A DNA stretch of 8,567 nt from Planctomycetota bacterium (GTDB lineage Bacteria; Planctomycetota; UBA1135): positions 1 to 8,567 of the forward strand of contig JAQWRF010000206.1 of the NCBI GenBank assembly GCA_029243845.1. Direction: 5' to 3'. Below are positions 1-6,148 of this stretch, piece after piece. The stretch's first letter is position 1; each line of letters opens with the position of its first letter. The notes beneath the pieces are model-generated. The model made no database searches and was not told the origin of the DNA. It was given only the letters and a program-made list of their open reading frames with translations. The position numbers and the translations under genes are program-made.

Positions 1-37
1 GTCATAATTTTAATGAGGATTTCCTCGCTTAGTTATC

Positions 38-52
38 GCAAGAGTTGTGCCA
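38..52 (-). promoter_or_regulatory. Sigma-54 (-24/-12) promoter reading out of the left edge
   Basis: On the minus strand the bases read TGGCACAACTCTTGC, with GG at 51-50, exactly ten bases, then GC at 39-38. This matches the family consensus TGGCAC-N5-TTGC at every conserved position. A start site about 12 bases past the GC would fall near position 26, so the transcribed gene lies on the minus strand beyond the window edge. The promoter sits only 23 bases past the stop of an NtrC-type sigma-54 activator on the same strand. That makes this regulator the obvious candidate activator, which is inference. The motif match and spacing are seen directly. Confidence 0.75.
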
Positions 53-60
53 CAGTATTT

Positions 61-75
61 CTGCCAATATGGCAG
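61..75. repeat. Inverted repeat between regulator stop and sigma-54 promoter
   Basis: CTGCCA-ATA-TGGCAG is a perfect 6-base inverted repeat with a 3-base spacer, starting directly after the regulator's stop codon (78-76 on the minus strand). As RNA it would fold into a six-pair hairpin, but no T-run follows on the minus strand, so it is a poor intrinsic terminator for the kinase-regulator operon. As DNA it could be an operator; it ends 8 bases upstream of the -24 element, which is very close for a sigma-54 enhancer site. The repeat is certain, its role is open. Confidence 0.4.
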
Positions 76-1479
76 TTATTCGCCCTGATAATCTTTAATC
101 TTGCGGTAAAGTGTGCGTTCACCAATGCCAAGCTGGCGAGCGGCAAGCTTGCGATTATCTTTGAAGGCCTCGAGCGTAGCTAGTATCAATTCCTTTTCTA
201 CAGATGCCAAGGATTGACCCACGAAATGCTCAATTGCGCTTTCGGCAGTTAGCTCGACAGCAGTTTCAGCATTTACAGAAGCATTCGGAAGGTCCTCAAC
301 ATTTGCTTGTTCGAGTCCAAAGGGCAAATCATCGACACCAAGGCAGCCATCCGTATCAAACAGCACCATGTTTTCGACTACATTTCTCAACTCGCGAATG
401 TTACCTGGCCAGCTATGCGCCACCAAGTTTGCCAAGGCTAAGCGATCAAAGCTTGGCTCATCTTTGGATTCGCGCGCGGATATCTCTTTGCAAAAATGGT
501 TGGCAAGCAGTGGTATGTCACCGTCACGTTCGCTTAATGGAGGCACATCGATAGTGACTACATTTAACCGATAATACAAGTCTTCGCGAAATTCGCCAGC
601 TGCAACAGCTGCTTCCAGGTTTCGGTTAGTCGCCGCAAGCACACGAATGTCAACCTTGCGCGCCTGATTCCCACCCACAGGTATCACTTCTTTACTTTCA
701 AGAACGCGCAATAATTTAGCCTGTGTCTCAAGCGACATTTCACCGATTTCGTCCAGGAACAAAGTGCCCCCGTCAGCGTACTCGAATTTACCTACTTTGG
801 AATCTTGCGCGCCGGTAAAGGCACCCTTCACATACCCAAACAGCTCACTTTCAATTAGCGATTGGCTTAAAGCAGCGCAATTAACCGCAACAAATTTACG
901 ACGTGAGCGGTTAGATAATTGATGCAGAGAATGTGCAACCAACTCCTTGCCCGTACCCGACTCTCCGGATATCAACACTGCAGCCGATGATGGCGCCGCT
1001 TGCTTAATGCGTGAAAACAGCTGCTTCATTCCCGGCGAGTTTCCAATCATGCCCTCGAGACCAAAACGCTGATCTAGAGCTTGGTGTAACTCGTCGTTAT
1101 CTGTCAACAAATGTTGCGCGGCTAGCTGACGTTCGACGCGAGCGCGCAATTCGCGCGCATCAATGGGCTTAATAATATAAGAAACGGCACCCTCTTCCAT
1201 TGCTGTAACCGCTGTCTCAGCAGAGGCGTAGCCCGTCATCACGAACACCCCGACTTCTGGAGTGCGTTGATTAATGTCACGCAACAAATCTAAGCCAGAG
1301 CCATCGCCCAACATTAAATCAGTTATCACGATAGCGAAATCACGAGCACGCACGCGGTCAACCGCAGCCTGAAAGTGGTCGGCGATTTCGACGGTATAGC
1401 CACTACGCTGCAAAACAGTTTGAATGACCTCGGCATGCGCCAAATCATCGTCTACTACTAGGATACGGTCTTTAATCAT
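76..1479 (-). CDS. NtrC-family sigma-54-dependent response regulator
   Basis: This 467-residue protein has the three NtrC-class domains. The receiver (about 4-118) has acidic residues DDD near its start, phospho-acceptor D54 in ITDLMLG and K104 in IIKPID. The sigma-54 AAA+ domain (about 143-370) has Walker A GESGTGKE (172-179), the sigma-54 contact loop GAFTGA (219-224), Walker B FLDEIGE with D243/E244, and arginine residues R298 and R304 in REDLYYR. The Fis-type helix-turn-helix (about 427-464) ends in [10 protein letters not shown]. When phosphorylated, such proteins bind upstream DNA and use ATP to open sigma-54 polymerase complexes. The start chosen is the ATG at 1479, giving [11 protein letters not shown]; a longer frame from 1566 runs far into the kinase gene and adds no receiver sequence. 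The start overlaps the kinase stop by 8 bases, so translation is probably coupled. All key residues are present; the target genes are unknown, but a sigma-54 promoter follows its stop. Confidence 0.95.
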   Translation of the reverse strand: MIKDRILVVDDDLAHAEVIQTVLQRSGYTVEIADHFQAAVDRVRARDFAIVITDLMLGDGSGLDLLRDINQRTPEVGVFVMTGYASAETAVTAMEEGAVSYIIKPIDARELRARVERQLAAQHLLTDNDELHQALDQRFGLEGMIGNSPGMKQLFSRIKQAAPSSAAVLISGESGTGKELVAHSLHQLSNRSRRKFVAVNCAALSQSLIESELFGYVKGAFTGAQDSKVGKFEYADGGTLFLDEIGEMSLETQAKLLRVLESKEVIPVGGNQARKVDIRVLAATNRNLEAAVAAGEFREDLYYRLNVVTIDVPPLSERDGDIPLLANHFCKEISARESKDEPSFDRLALANLVAHSWPGNIRELRNVVENMVLFDTDGCLGVDDLPFGLEQANVEDLPNASVNAETAVELTAESAIEHFVGQSLASVEKELILATLEAFKDNRKLAARQLGIGERTLYRKIKDYQGE

Positions 1480-2200
1480 CGGTTGCCGTAGTGAGTGGAA
1501 AACGCAAATGTACTTTGCTGCCTGAGCCGGATGAAGATTCAATGGACATTTCGCCACCGTGTGCATCGACTATTCGGCGCACGGTAGCTAATCCTAAGCC
1601 CGAGCCTTTAGTCTTAGTCGAATAATAAACATCAAAGCAATGCTCGAGAGTGTCCGGTGCCATTCCTGGGCCGTCATCTACAATATCGACGACTAAAAAC
1701 GCGCCGTCTTTGCGACTGATCAAACTGATATTGCCGGCAGTGCCCGTAGATTCAATGGCTTGCCGAGCATTGATTATTAAATTCAACAATACTTGTTGTA
1801 CACGACTCGTATCGATCCATATTTTCGGCAAATTCAAGTCGAGGTAGCTATGCATTTGCACCTGAACGCGCTGCGCCTCAGGCACGGAAAACGCGACTAC
1901 TTTTTCGATCAAAGCGTTGATGGAAGCGGGCTTAAACTCGAGCGAATCGGTACTTGCGAAACGCAAAAAATCTTCAAGAATATTATTGAGGCGTTCAACC
2001 TCATTGCGCAGCACATCTACGGTGCGCAGAGTGCGCCGCGCCTTGGCAGAATCTTCGTCGAGCCAGTCCTCTTGCAGCAATGTTAAATGCAGCCCAATCG
2101 TGCTAAGCGGGTTCTTCAACTCATGCGCCAAACCACCAGCCAAACGGGCCAAGGTTTGCGGGTCGACGGCAGGAGCTTTTGAACTTTTGTCGCTGGTCAT
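1472..2200 (-). CDS. Soluble sensor-less histidine kinase, partner of the sigma-54 regulator
   Basis: This 242-residue protein is little more than a kinase core. The HisKA helix carries HELKNPL with phospho-accepting H26, and the HATPase_c domain follows with the N-box NLIINARQAI (N140, N144), the G1 box DDGPGM (D176, G177, G179) and the G2 box KGSGLGLA (198-205). Only about 15 residues precede the dimerisation helix, so there is no room for a PAS, GAF or periplasmic sensor, and no membrane segment is visible. The signal must come through a partner protein or through the kinase core itself, which resembles the NtrB logic without its PAS domain. It is the first gene of a two-gene operon; its stop codon overlaps the regulator's start, which supports a cognate pair. 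The ATG at 2200 has no Shine-Dalgarno match upstream, and an ATG 13 bases further up is out of frame. Confidence 0.93.
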   Translation of the reverse strand: MTSDKSSKAPAVDPQTLARLAGGLAHELKNPLSTIGLHLTLLQEDWLDEDSAKARRTLRTVDVLRNEVERLNNILEDFLRFASTDSLEFKPASINALIEKVVAFSVPEAQRVQVQMHSYLDLNLPKIWIDTSRVQQVLLNLIINARQAIESTGTAGNISLISRKDGAFLVVDIVDDGPGMAPDTLEHCFDVYYSTKTKGSGLGLATVRRIVDAHGGEMSIESSSGSGSKVHLRFPLTTATDD

Positions 2201-2252
2201 GAGTTAAGCGCATCGCGCCCATATAGAATAACGACGCCCCAAATTCTTAGCA
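2201..2252. promoter_or_regulatory. Short divergent intergenic region
   Basis: Only 52 bases separate the kinase start from the TTG start of the YrdC-phosphatase gene, so both promoters must sit here or inside the genes. On the plus strand TAGAAT (2224-2229) matches five of six -10 bases, but no good -35 lies at the right distance. I found no GG-N10-GC sigma-54 site on the minus strand here, so the kinase-regulator operon does not appear to be sigma-54 autoregulated from this region. Confidence 0.3.
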
Positions 2253-2281
2253 TTGTCTAATTTAGCATTCGACCTTTTCAA
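2252..2281 (-). promoter_or_regulatory. Possible sigma-70-type promoter for the kinase-regulator operon
   Basis: On the minus strand TTGAAA (2281-2276) and GACAAT (2257-2252) lie 18 bases apart, five and four matches to the two consensus hexamers. Transcription would start near 2245, leaving a leader of about 45 bases before the kinase ATG. The site overlaps the start of the divergent fusion gene. Such matches are common by chance, so this is only a candidate. Confidence 0.22.
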
Positions 2282-3323
2282 GCCAGATGGCATCCAAGCA
2301 GCAACAGCATTGTTGGCTAATGGCGACGTTATCGCTCTGCCAACAGACACTGTCGCAGGCTTGGTGGTGGCTGCGGATATAGCTGGCGGAGCCGCTAAAT
2401 TGTCTGCTTTAAAGGGCTCTAATCGCACGAAAGCCTATAGTTGGCATCTGGGAAGCCTGGCGATGCTGCAGAAGCTGAGTCCTAACTTGCCTGCTGGCAT
2501 CCACCCTTGGTTACTGGAATCACTGCAACAGCAATGCACCGTTTTGCTGCCGACATCGATGCTTGCTATTTCATCAACAATCGACTGGCCATTCCAGAAA
2601 GTGGGCCTGCGTTGGCCGCAAAACATCGACTTCCAAAACGTCGCTAAAGAATATGAGATGCCACTATTGGCGACAAGTGTTAACGACAGCACACAACCGC
2701 CCATGGCGGGTGAAAAGTTGATTGAATGGCTCGAGCAAAAGAGGATACCTTACGCGATGCAGCTACTTGACTCCAGCCTCGATGGTAAGGCATCAAGTGT
2801 GGTCGACGTTTTCCCAACGCCAAATATCTTGCGTGGCGACCCTACTAAGTCCAAAAACATCGGATTGTCGATGTTGATGCTCTGTACCGGTAACACTTGC
2901 CGGTCACCCCTAGCTGCGGAAATCCTTAAGGCCGAAATCGCCTCCTCTTGGCAGGTCTCGCCCGAAAAATTGTCCGACTTCGGCTTTGTCATCGAATCTG
3001 CCGGAACCTTTGCTCTCGAAGGCCAAGGCATCAGCGAGAATTCTAAGCGGGTCGCAGACGAAATCGGCCTTGATCTCTCTAGCCATCATGCTCAGTCTCT
3101 AGAAACAGCACTCGACAAGCCGTGGGATCTTATTCTGGCAATGAGCGCGAGTCACCTGGCGGCCCTGCCACAGAAATCCCCGGCGGCGTTATTTGACTTG
3201 TCTGGCCACGATATTAGCGATCCGATGGGCGGTGATATCGAGCAATACCGCAACACACGCCAGCGCTTACAAGAAGCAGCGCAACTTTGGGTGTCTGAGC
3301 TAAGCAGCTGGCCGCAGCGTTAG
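2253..3323 (+). CDS. Fusion of YrdC/Sua5-like domain and LMW protein phosphatase (YwlE-like)
   Basis: This 356-residue protein has two domains. Residues about 10-200 resemble YrdC/Sua5 (threonylcarbamoyl-AMP synthase, a step of tRNA t6A synthesis): LPTDTVAGL (29-37), VGLRWP (117-122), ATSVNDSTQPP (140-150) and SSVVDV (181-186). Residues about 206-352 are a low-molecular-weight phosphatase: P-loop CTGNTCRS with nucleophile C211 and R217, SAGT (249-252), and DP loop DISDPMGG with presumed general acid D323. The threonine at P-loop position five (T215) is the residue that in Bacillus YwlE selects phosphoarginine over phosphotyrosine. In Bacillus the separate genes ywlC (Sua5) and ywlE lie near each other, so a fusion makes sense. 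The YrdC half has lost usual residues (TVAGL for TVYGL, KGSN for KGRP), so its synthase activity is doubtful. The start is a TTG with no Shine-Dalgarno; an in-frame stop at 2229-2231 leaves no ATG or GTG option upstream. The gene ends in a 4-base overlap with the convergent EIIA gene. Confidence 0.85.
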   Translation: MSNLAFDLFKPDGIQAATALLANGDVIALPTDTVAGLVVAADIAGGAAKLSALKGSNRTKAYSWHLGSLAMLQKLSPNLPAGIHPWLLESLQQQCTVLLPTSMLAISSTIDWPFQKVGLRWPQNIDFQNVAKEYEMPLLATSVNDSTQPPMAGEKLIEWLEQKRIPYAMQLLDSSLDGKASSVVDVFPTPNILRGDPTKSKNIGLSMLMLCTGNTCRSPLAAEILKAEIASSWQVSPEKLSDFGFVIESAGTFALEGQGISENSKRVADEIGLDLSSHHAQSLETALDKPWDLILAMSASHLAALPQKSPAALFDLSGHDISDPMGGDIEQYRNTRQRLQEAAQLWVSELSSWPQR

Positions 3324-3769
3324 AGCCACAGATCGACGATCTGCCCCGTAGACGATGCAGCGAACATGTGCTGCTGAAATCCCAGATCGGAGACACGGCG
3401 TGCGACTTCGGCCAATAAGCGTAAGTGACCAAGTTTTTGGCTTTTAGGCACTAATATCATCACGATTACCGTGGTTACCGAACCATCGATAGCCTCAAAT
3501 TCAAGACCGTCTGGCATCACTGCCATGCCAACCATTAGCCCTGGTAAACCATCCACTGCCGAGTGAGGTACCGCTACACCACCTTCCATGCCTGTAGAAG
3601 CCGATTTTTCGCGTTGCAGCACGGTTTTCACCGCCTGATTAGTGATGGCTGCACTACAACTATTTGCCTCACAAAGCTGACGGCACAGCGCTTCAATCAA
3701 CTGCCATTTATCTGCGGCAGCAGGTCGCAGCATAATAGCTTCGGGCTTGAGGTAAGTGGCGACTCGCAT
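3320..3769 (-). CDS. PTS EIIA protein, nitrogen/fructose type (PtsN-like)
   Basis: This single-domain EIIA of 149 residues has the signature TGMEGGVAVPHSAV, with the phospho-accepting histidine at residue 69, and the later conserved stretch GHLRLLAEVARRVSD. In this family the histidine takes phosphate from HPr or NPr. Stand-alone members such as PtsN mostly regulate other proteins (potassium transport, kinases, carbon-nitrogen balance) rather than carry sugar. No EIIB or EIIC domain lies nearby, which favours a regulatory role, an inference. The start chosen is the ATG at 3769 because MRVATYLKPEAIML aligns with the normal EIIA beginning; an in-frame TTG at 3856 would add 29 residues that look unlike the family. 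The gene is divergent from the secretion operon, 177 bases apart, and tail-to-tail with the fusion gene. No Shine-Dalgarno precedes the ATG. Confidence 0.88.
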   Translation of the reverse strand: MRVATYLKPEAIMLRPAAADKWQLIEALCRQLCEANSCSAAITNQAVKTVLQREKSASTGMEGGVAVPHSAVDGLPGLMVGMAVMPDGLEFEAIDGSVTTVIVMILVPKSQKLGHLRLLAEVARRVSDLGFQQHMFAASSTGQIVDLWL

Positions 3770-3876
3770 CGAAAGTCTAGGATACTTCAAAACACTGATA
3801 TAGGCTACACTTACGGCCAGAATATTTGGGAAGAAGCGAGAAGCTGATTTCGTCAAAAAACTTCATGGTTGAGCCT

Positions 3877-3904
3877 TTGTTACTAGTAGCTAAGAGTTTA
3901 CACT
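3877..3904 (+). promoter_or_regulatory. Candidate sigma-70-type promoter of the secretion operon
   Basis: TTGTTA (3877-3882) and TACACT (3899-3904) each match four of six consensus bases, with a 16-base spacer. A start near 3911 would leave a leader of about 36 bases before the secretin ATG. The spacer region includes the 8-base palindrome TACTAGTA (3881-3888), which overlaps the -35 and could be an operator half. The leader contains GCC-TTCG-GGC (3915-3924), a tiny hairpin with a stable UUCG loop. The remaining part of this 177-base divergent gap (3770-3946) shows nothing else I recognise. Confidence 0.35.
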
Positions 3905-3946
3905 AATGCATCTTGCCTTCGGGCTCACTCCACACGAATAGAGCAT

Positions 3947-6142
3947 ATGCTCCCAACAATACTTCTCTCACTCACCTTTCTGTTGCCAGCTGCAGCAGCG
4001 CAAAACCCTCAAGACGACATAGCTGTCCCACAGGGAGTCATCCAAGACGAAGGTGATTACTACACACTCGACCTCAGCGAAGTCGACGAAGGTGGGCTTA
4101 CCCTGCGCCAGTTTGTAAAGATATGCCAAATCAATACTGGGCTTAACTTTACGCTTGATGAGTCGGCATCCGCAAACGTGCGCCAAAAGCTTGACAACAA
4201 GAAACTGTTGCTTTATGGCACTAAGCGCATTCACAAAGACGACTTTTATTCGTTCTTCCAAATCATGATGAAGATAAATGGCTTCGTCTGTGTACAGCAA
4301 GGTGCGGGTGATTTGGCCGTAGTGGTAATCGTTGAGAACATCGGCGGCAACAACACGACAATAAAAGCTAACGCTCCGTTTGTTAACGAAGAAGACATTC
4401 CAAGTTTCGCTGACAAGCCTGGTACTTATATCTACACTGTCGTCGAGCTTAAGTACGCAGATGCCCAAGAGCTAGGAACTTCATTACGCACCACTTTAGG
4501 TGCTGGCTCAGGCGACAACAGTGCTTTCATGGCGCTGGGTGGTGAGCAGGCCATTCTAATACAAGGCTATGGTCCTTTCGTTGCTGCTGCTGCGCGCATG
4601 ATTACAGTTCTTGACTCGAAGCCAGACATTGTGCAGCCTGAATTCAAAAAGGTACGTTTGTTTGAAGCATCCGCCGAAGAGCTTGCAGAAATTCTTTCCG
4701 AATTAGTAAATAGCCTGCAGGCGGTGCCGCAGAATGTTAGCGGCAACAACACGCGTGCACGCAGCACTAGTCGTGGCGCTGGGGCAACGTCTACGAGTGG
4801 CATTGAAACTACTGTTACAGCCTACTCACAAGACAACTCGCTGTTGATTACAGCCGACCCTGAATTGATGCCGAGCATTCTTGATTTGATTGCGCAACTC
4901 GACACCACCGTTGAAGATCCGCAGTCGAATTACCATTTGTACAGTTTGCAGTACTTGGCTGTTGAAGATCTAAATGAAGCCCTGGAACAATTCGTTGATG
5001 CTGCTGAGCAAGAAGAAGAGCAGGCGCGGAGCAATACTAGTAACGCGCCGCAGCGCCAAGGCATTGTTGTTGAAGCACACCAGGCAACCAACTCGCTATT
5101 GATTATGGCGACCAAGAGTAAGTGGCTAGAACTGAAAGCTCTGCTCGACACTTTGGACCGCCGTCAACCACAGGTGCTTATCCAGACCGCTCTTATTGAG
5201 GTGAGCTCCGACTTTTCAAAAGAGATTGGGATTGAGTACGCTAATGTTGAAACGCCTACTGGTGATACGCAAAAAGGTTTTGCCTTTACTTCGGTTGGCA
5301 TCTCTGCTGGCGATACGATTGGCGAGGCACGTTTGCCGTCACCGACTGCCGCGGGCCTTACTTTCGGCATTTTCGACGGCGAAGATTTAGGGATTCCTTT
5401 CATCTTGCAGGCTGCGCAAGCTCGTAACGATTCGAATATCTTGTCAGTACCATCGGTGCTAGTTGCAAACAATCAAAGCGCCACGATCGAATCCTCAGAC
5501 GAAATTCCATACCAGACATCAAACGCTGTTCAGGGCGCTGTTTCTGCTGATGTAGCGTATGCCGAAGCGGGCATCACCTTGCGTATCTCGCCTTCAATCT
5601 CCGCAGAAAAGTATTTACGACTGGGCATCAGTCTCGAAGTCAGCGCGTTCCGCGGCGAGTCGGTCGGCAACCTGCCGCCACCAACCGTTACACGCAAGAT
5701 TGATACTGTCGTGACTCTCCCAGATGGCGCTACTTTGTGGTTGGGCGGTATTATCCGTAACGACTCAACAGAAAATGACCAAGGTATACCGTACCTGTCA
5801 GATATTCCGCTGATTGGCTGGATGTTTGGTTCGAACTCGAAAACAGAAATCAAGACGACCCTATTCTTCTTCTGTACTCCGAGAATCCTTGAAGACTTTG
5901 AAGAACTGCAAGACATCTCCGAAAAAGGTAAAGCGCGTGCGGCGGATACTATCGGACTCGGGCGCCTTCGCATGATCGATCCTGAATTCGATCTCGAATA
6001 TCCTGCCGATATCATTCTGCCGCAAGATGAAGATGAGGATGGCCAGTCCGACACGGCGCACCTTAACTTATCGTCATTCGCTCAGCCGATTTACTCGGCA
6101 TCAGGCGGTGTGACTGACAACGCTTCCCCCGACTCCGAATAA
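3947..6142 (+). CDS. gspD: Type II secretion system secretin (GspD-like)
   Basis: This 731-residue protein would form the multimeric outer-membrane pore through which folded proteins leave. It begins with a hydrophobic signal peptide, probably cut after A18 (AAA|Q); there is no lipobox cysteine. An N0-like domain (about 38-130) is followed by N1 (about 160-225), N2 (about 232-322) and N3 (about 327-405). The secretin core (about 408-648) has VPSVLVANNQ (501-510), VTRKIDTVVTLPDG (581-594), WLGGIIRND (598-606) and IPLIGWMFG (620-628). N2 and N3 hold flexible inserts, one rich in S/T/G/N (about 262-287) and one rich in E/Q (about 352-362). An acidic 80-residue tail ends the protein and contains DEDEDGQSD (694-702). 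The four N domains favour GspD over PilQ, which usually has fewer and adds AMIN domains. The signal peptide lacks K/R before its core, which is unusual, but no alternative ATG, GTG or TTG exists back to the in-frame stop at 3887. It heads the operon with the ATPase and platform genes. Confidence 0.95.
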   Translation: MLPTILLSLTFLLPAAAAQNPQDDIAVPQGVIQDEGDYYTLDLSEVDEGGLTLRQFVKICQINTGLNFTLDESASANVRQKLDNKKLLLYGTKRIHKDDFYSFFQIMMKINGFVCVQQGAGDLAVVVIVENIGGNNTTIKANAPFVNEEDIPSFADKPGTYIYTVVELKYADAQELGTSLRTTLGAGSGDNSAFMALGGEQAILIQGYGPFVAAAARMITVLDSKPDIVQPEFKKVRLFEASAEELAEILSELVNSLQAVPQNVSGNNTRARSTSRGAGATSTSGIETTVTAYSQDNSLLITADPELMPSILDLIAQLDTTVEDPQSNYHLYSLQYLAVEDLNEALEQFVDAAEQEEEQARSNTSNAPQRQGIVVEAHQATNSLLIMATKSKWLELKALLDTLDRRQPQVLIQTALIEVSSDFSKEIGIEYANVETPTGDTQKGFAFTSVGISAGDTIGEARLPSPTAAGLTFGIFDGEDLGIPFILQAAQARNDSNILSVPSVLVANNQSATIESSDEIPYQTSNAVQGAVSADVAYAEAGITLRISPSISAEKYLRLGISLEVSAFRGESVGNLPPPTVTRKIDTVVTLPDGATLWLGGIIRNDSTENDQGIPYLSDIPLIGWMFGSNSKTEIKTTLFFFCTPRILEDFEELQDISEKGKARAADTIGLGRLRMIDPEFDLEYPADIILPQDEDEDGQSDTAHLNLSSFAQPIYSASGGVTDNASPDSE

Positions 6143-6148
6143 AGTATT

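Noticed and set aside
15..26. GAGG-ATTT-CCTC hairpin as a terminator of the minus-strand operon
   Set aside because: Only four strong pairs, no clear T-run, and it falls downstream of the sigma-54 promoter's expected start, where it would block that transcript.
1480..1566. Longer N terminus for the response regulator from an in-frame ATG at 1566
   Set aside because: It would overlap the kinase by 95 bases and adds residues unlike a receiver domain; the ATG at 1479 places the receiver's first strand exactly where the family starts.
2322..2335. GG-N10-GC sigma-54-like match on the plus strand
   Set aside because: It lies inside the fusion gene's coding sequence (NGDVIALP) and the -12 half reads ATCGC rather than TTGC, so it is likely chance.
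3770..3856. 29-residue N-terminal extension of the EIIA protein from a TTG at 3856
   Set aside because: The added residues are not EIIA-like, the start codon is weak, and the ATG at 3769 gives a standard family N terminus.
3968..4468. 166-codon open frame antisense to the secretin N-terminal domains
   Set aside because: No family resemblance, no start signal, and it lies fully inside a gene with clear domain structure.
5530..6054. 174-codon open frame antisense to the secretin
   Set aside because: Serine/arginine-rich translation without any recognisable motif, opposite a well-conserved secretin core; a by-product of the real gene's codon use.
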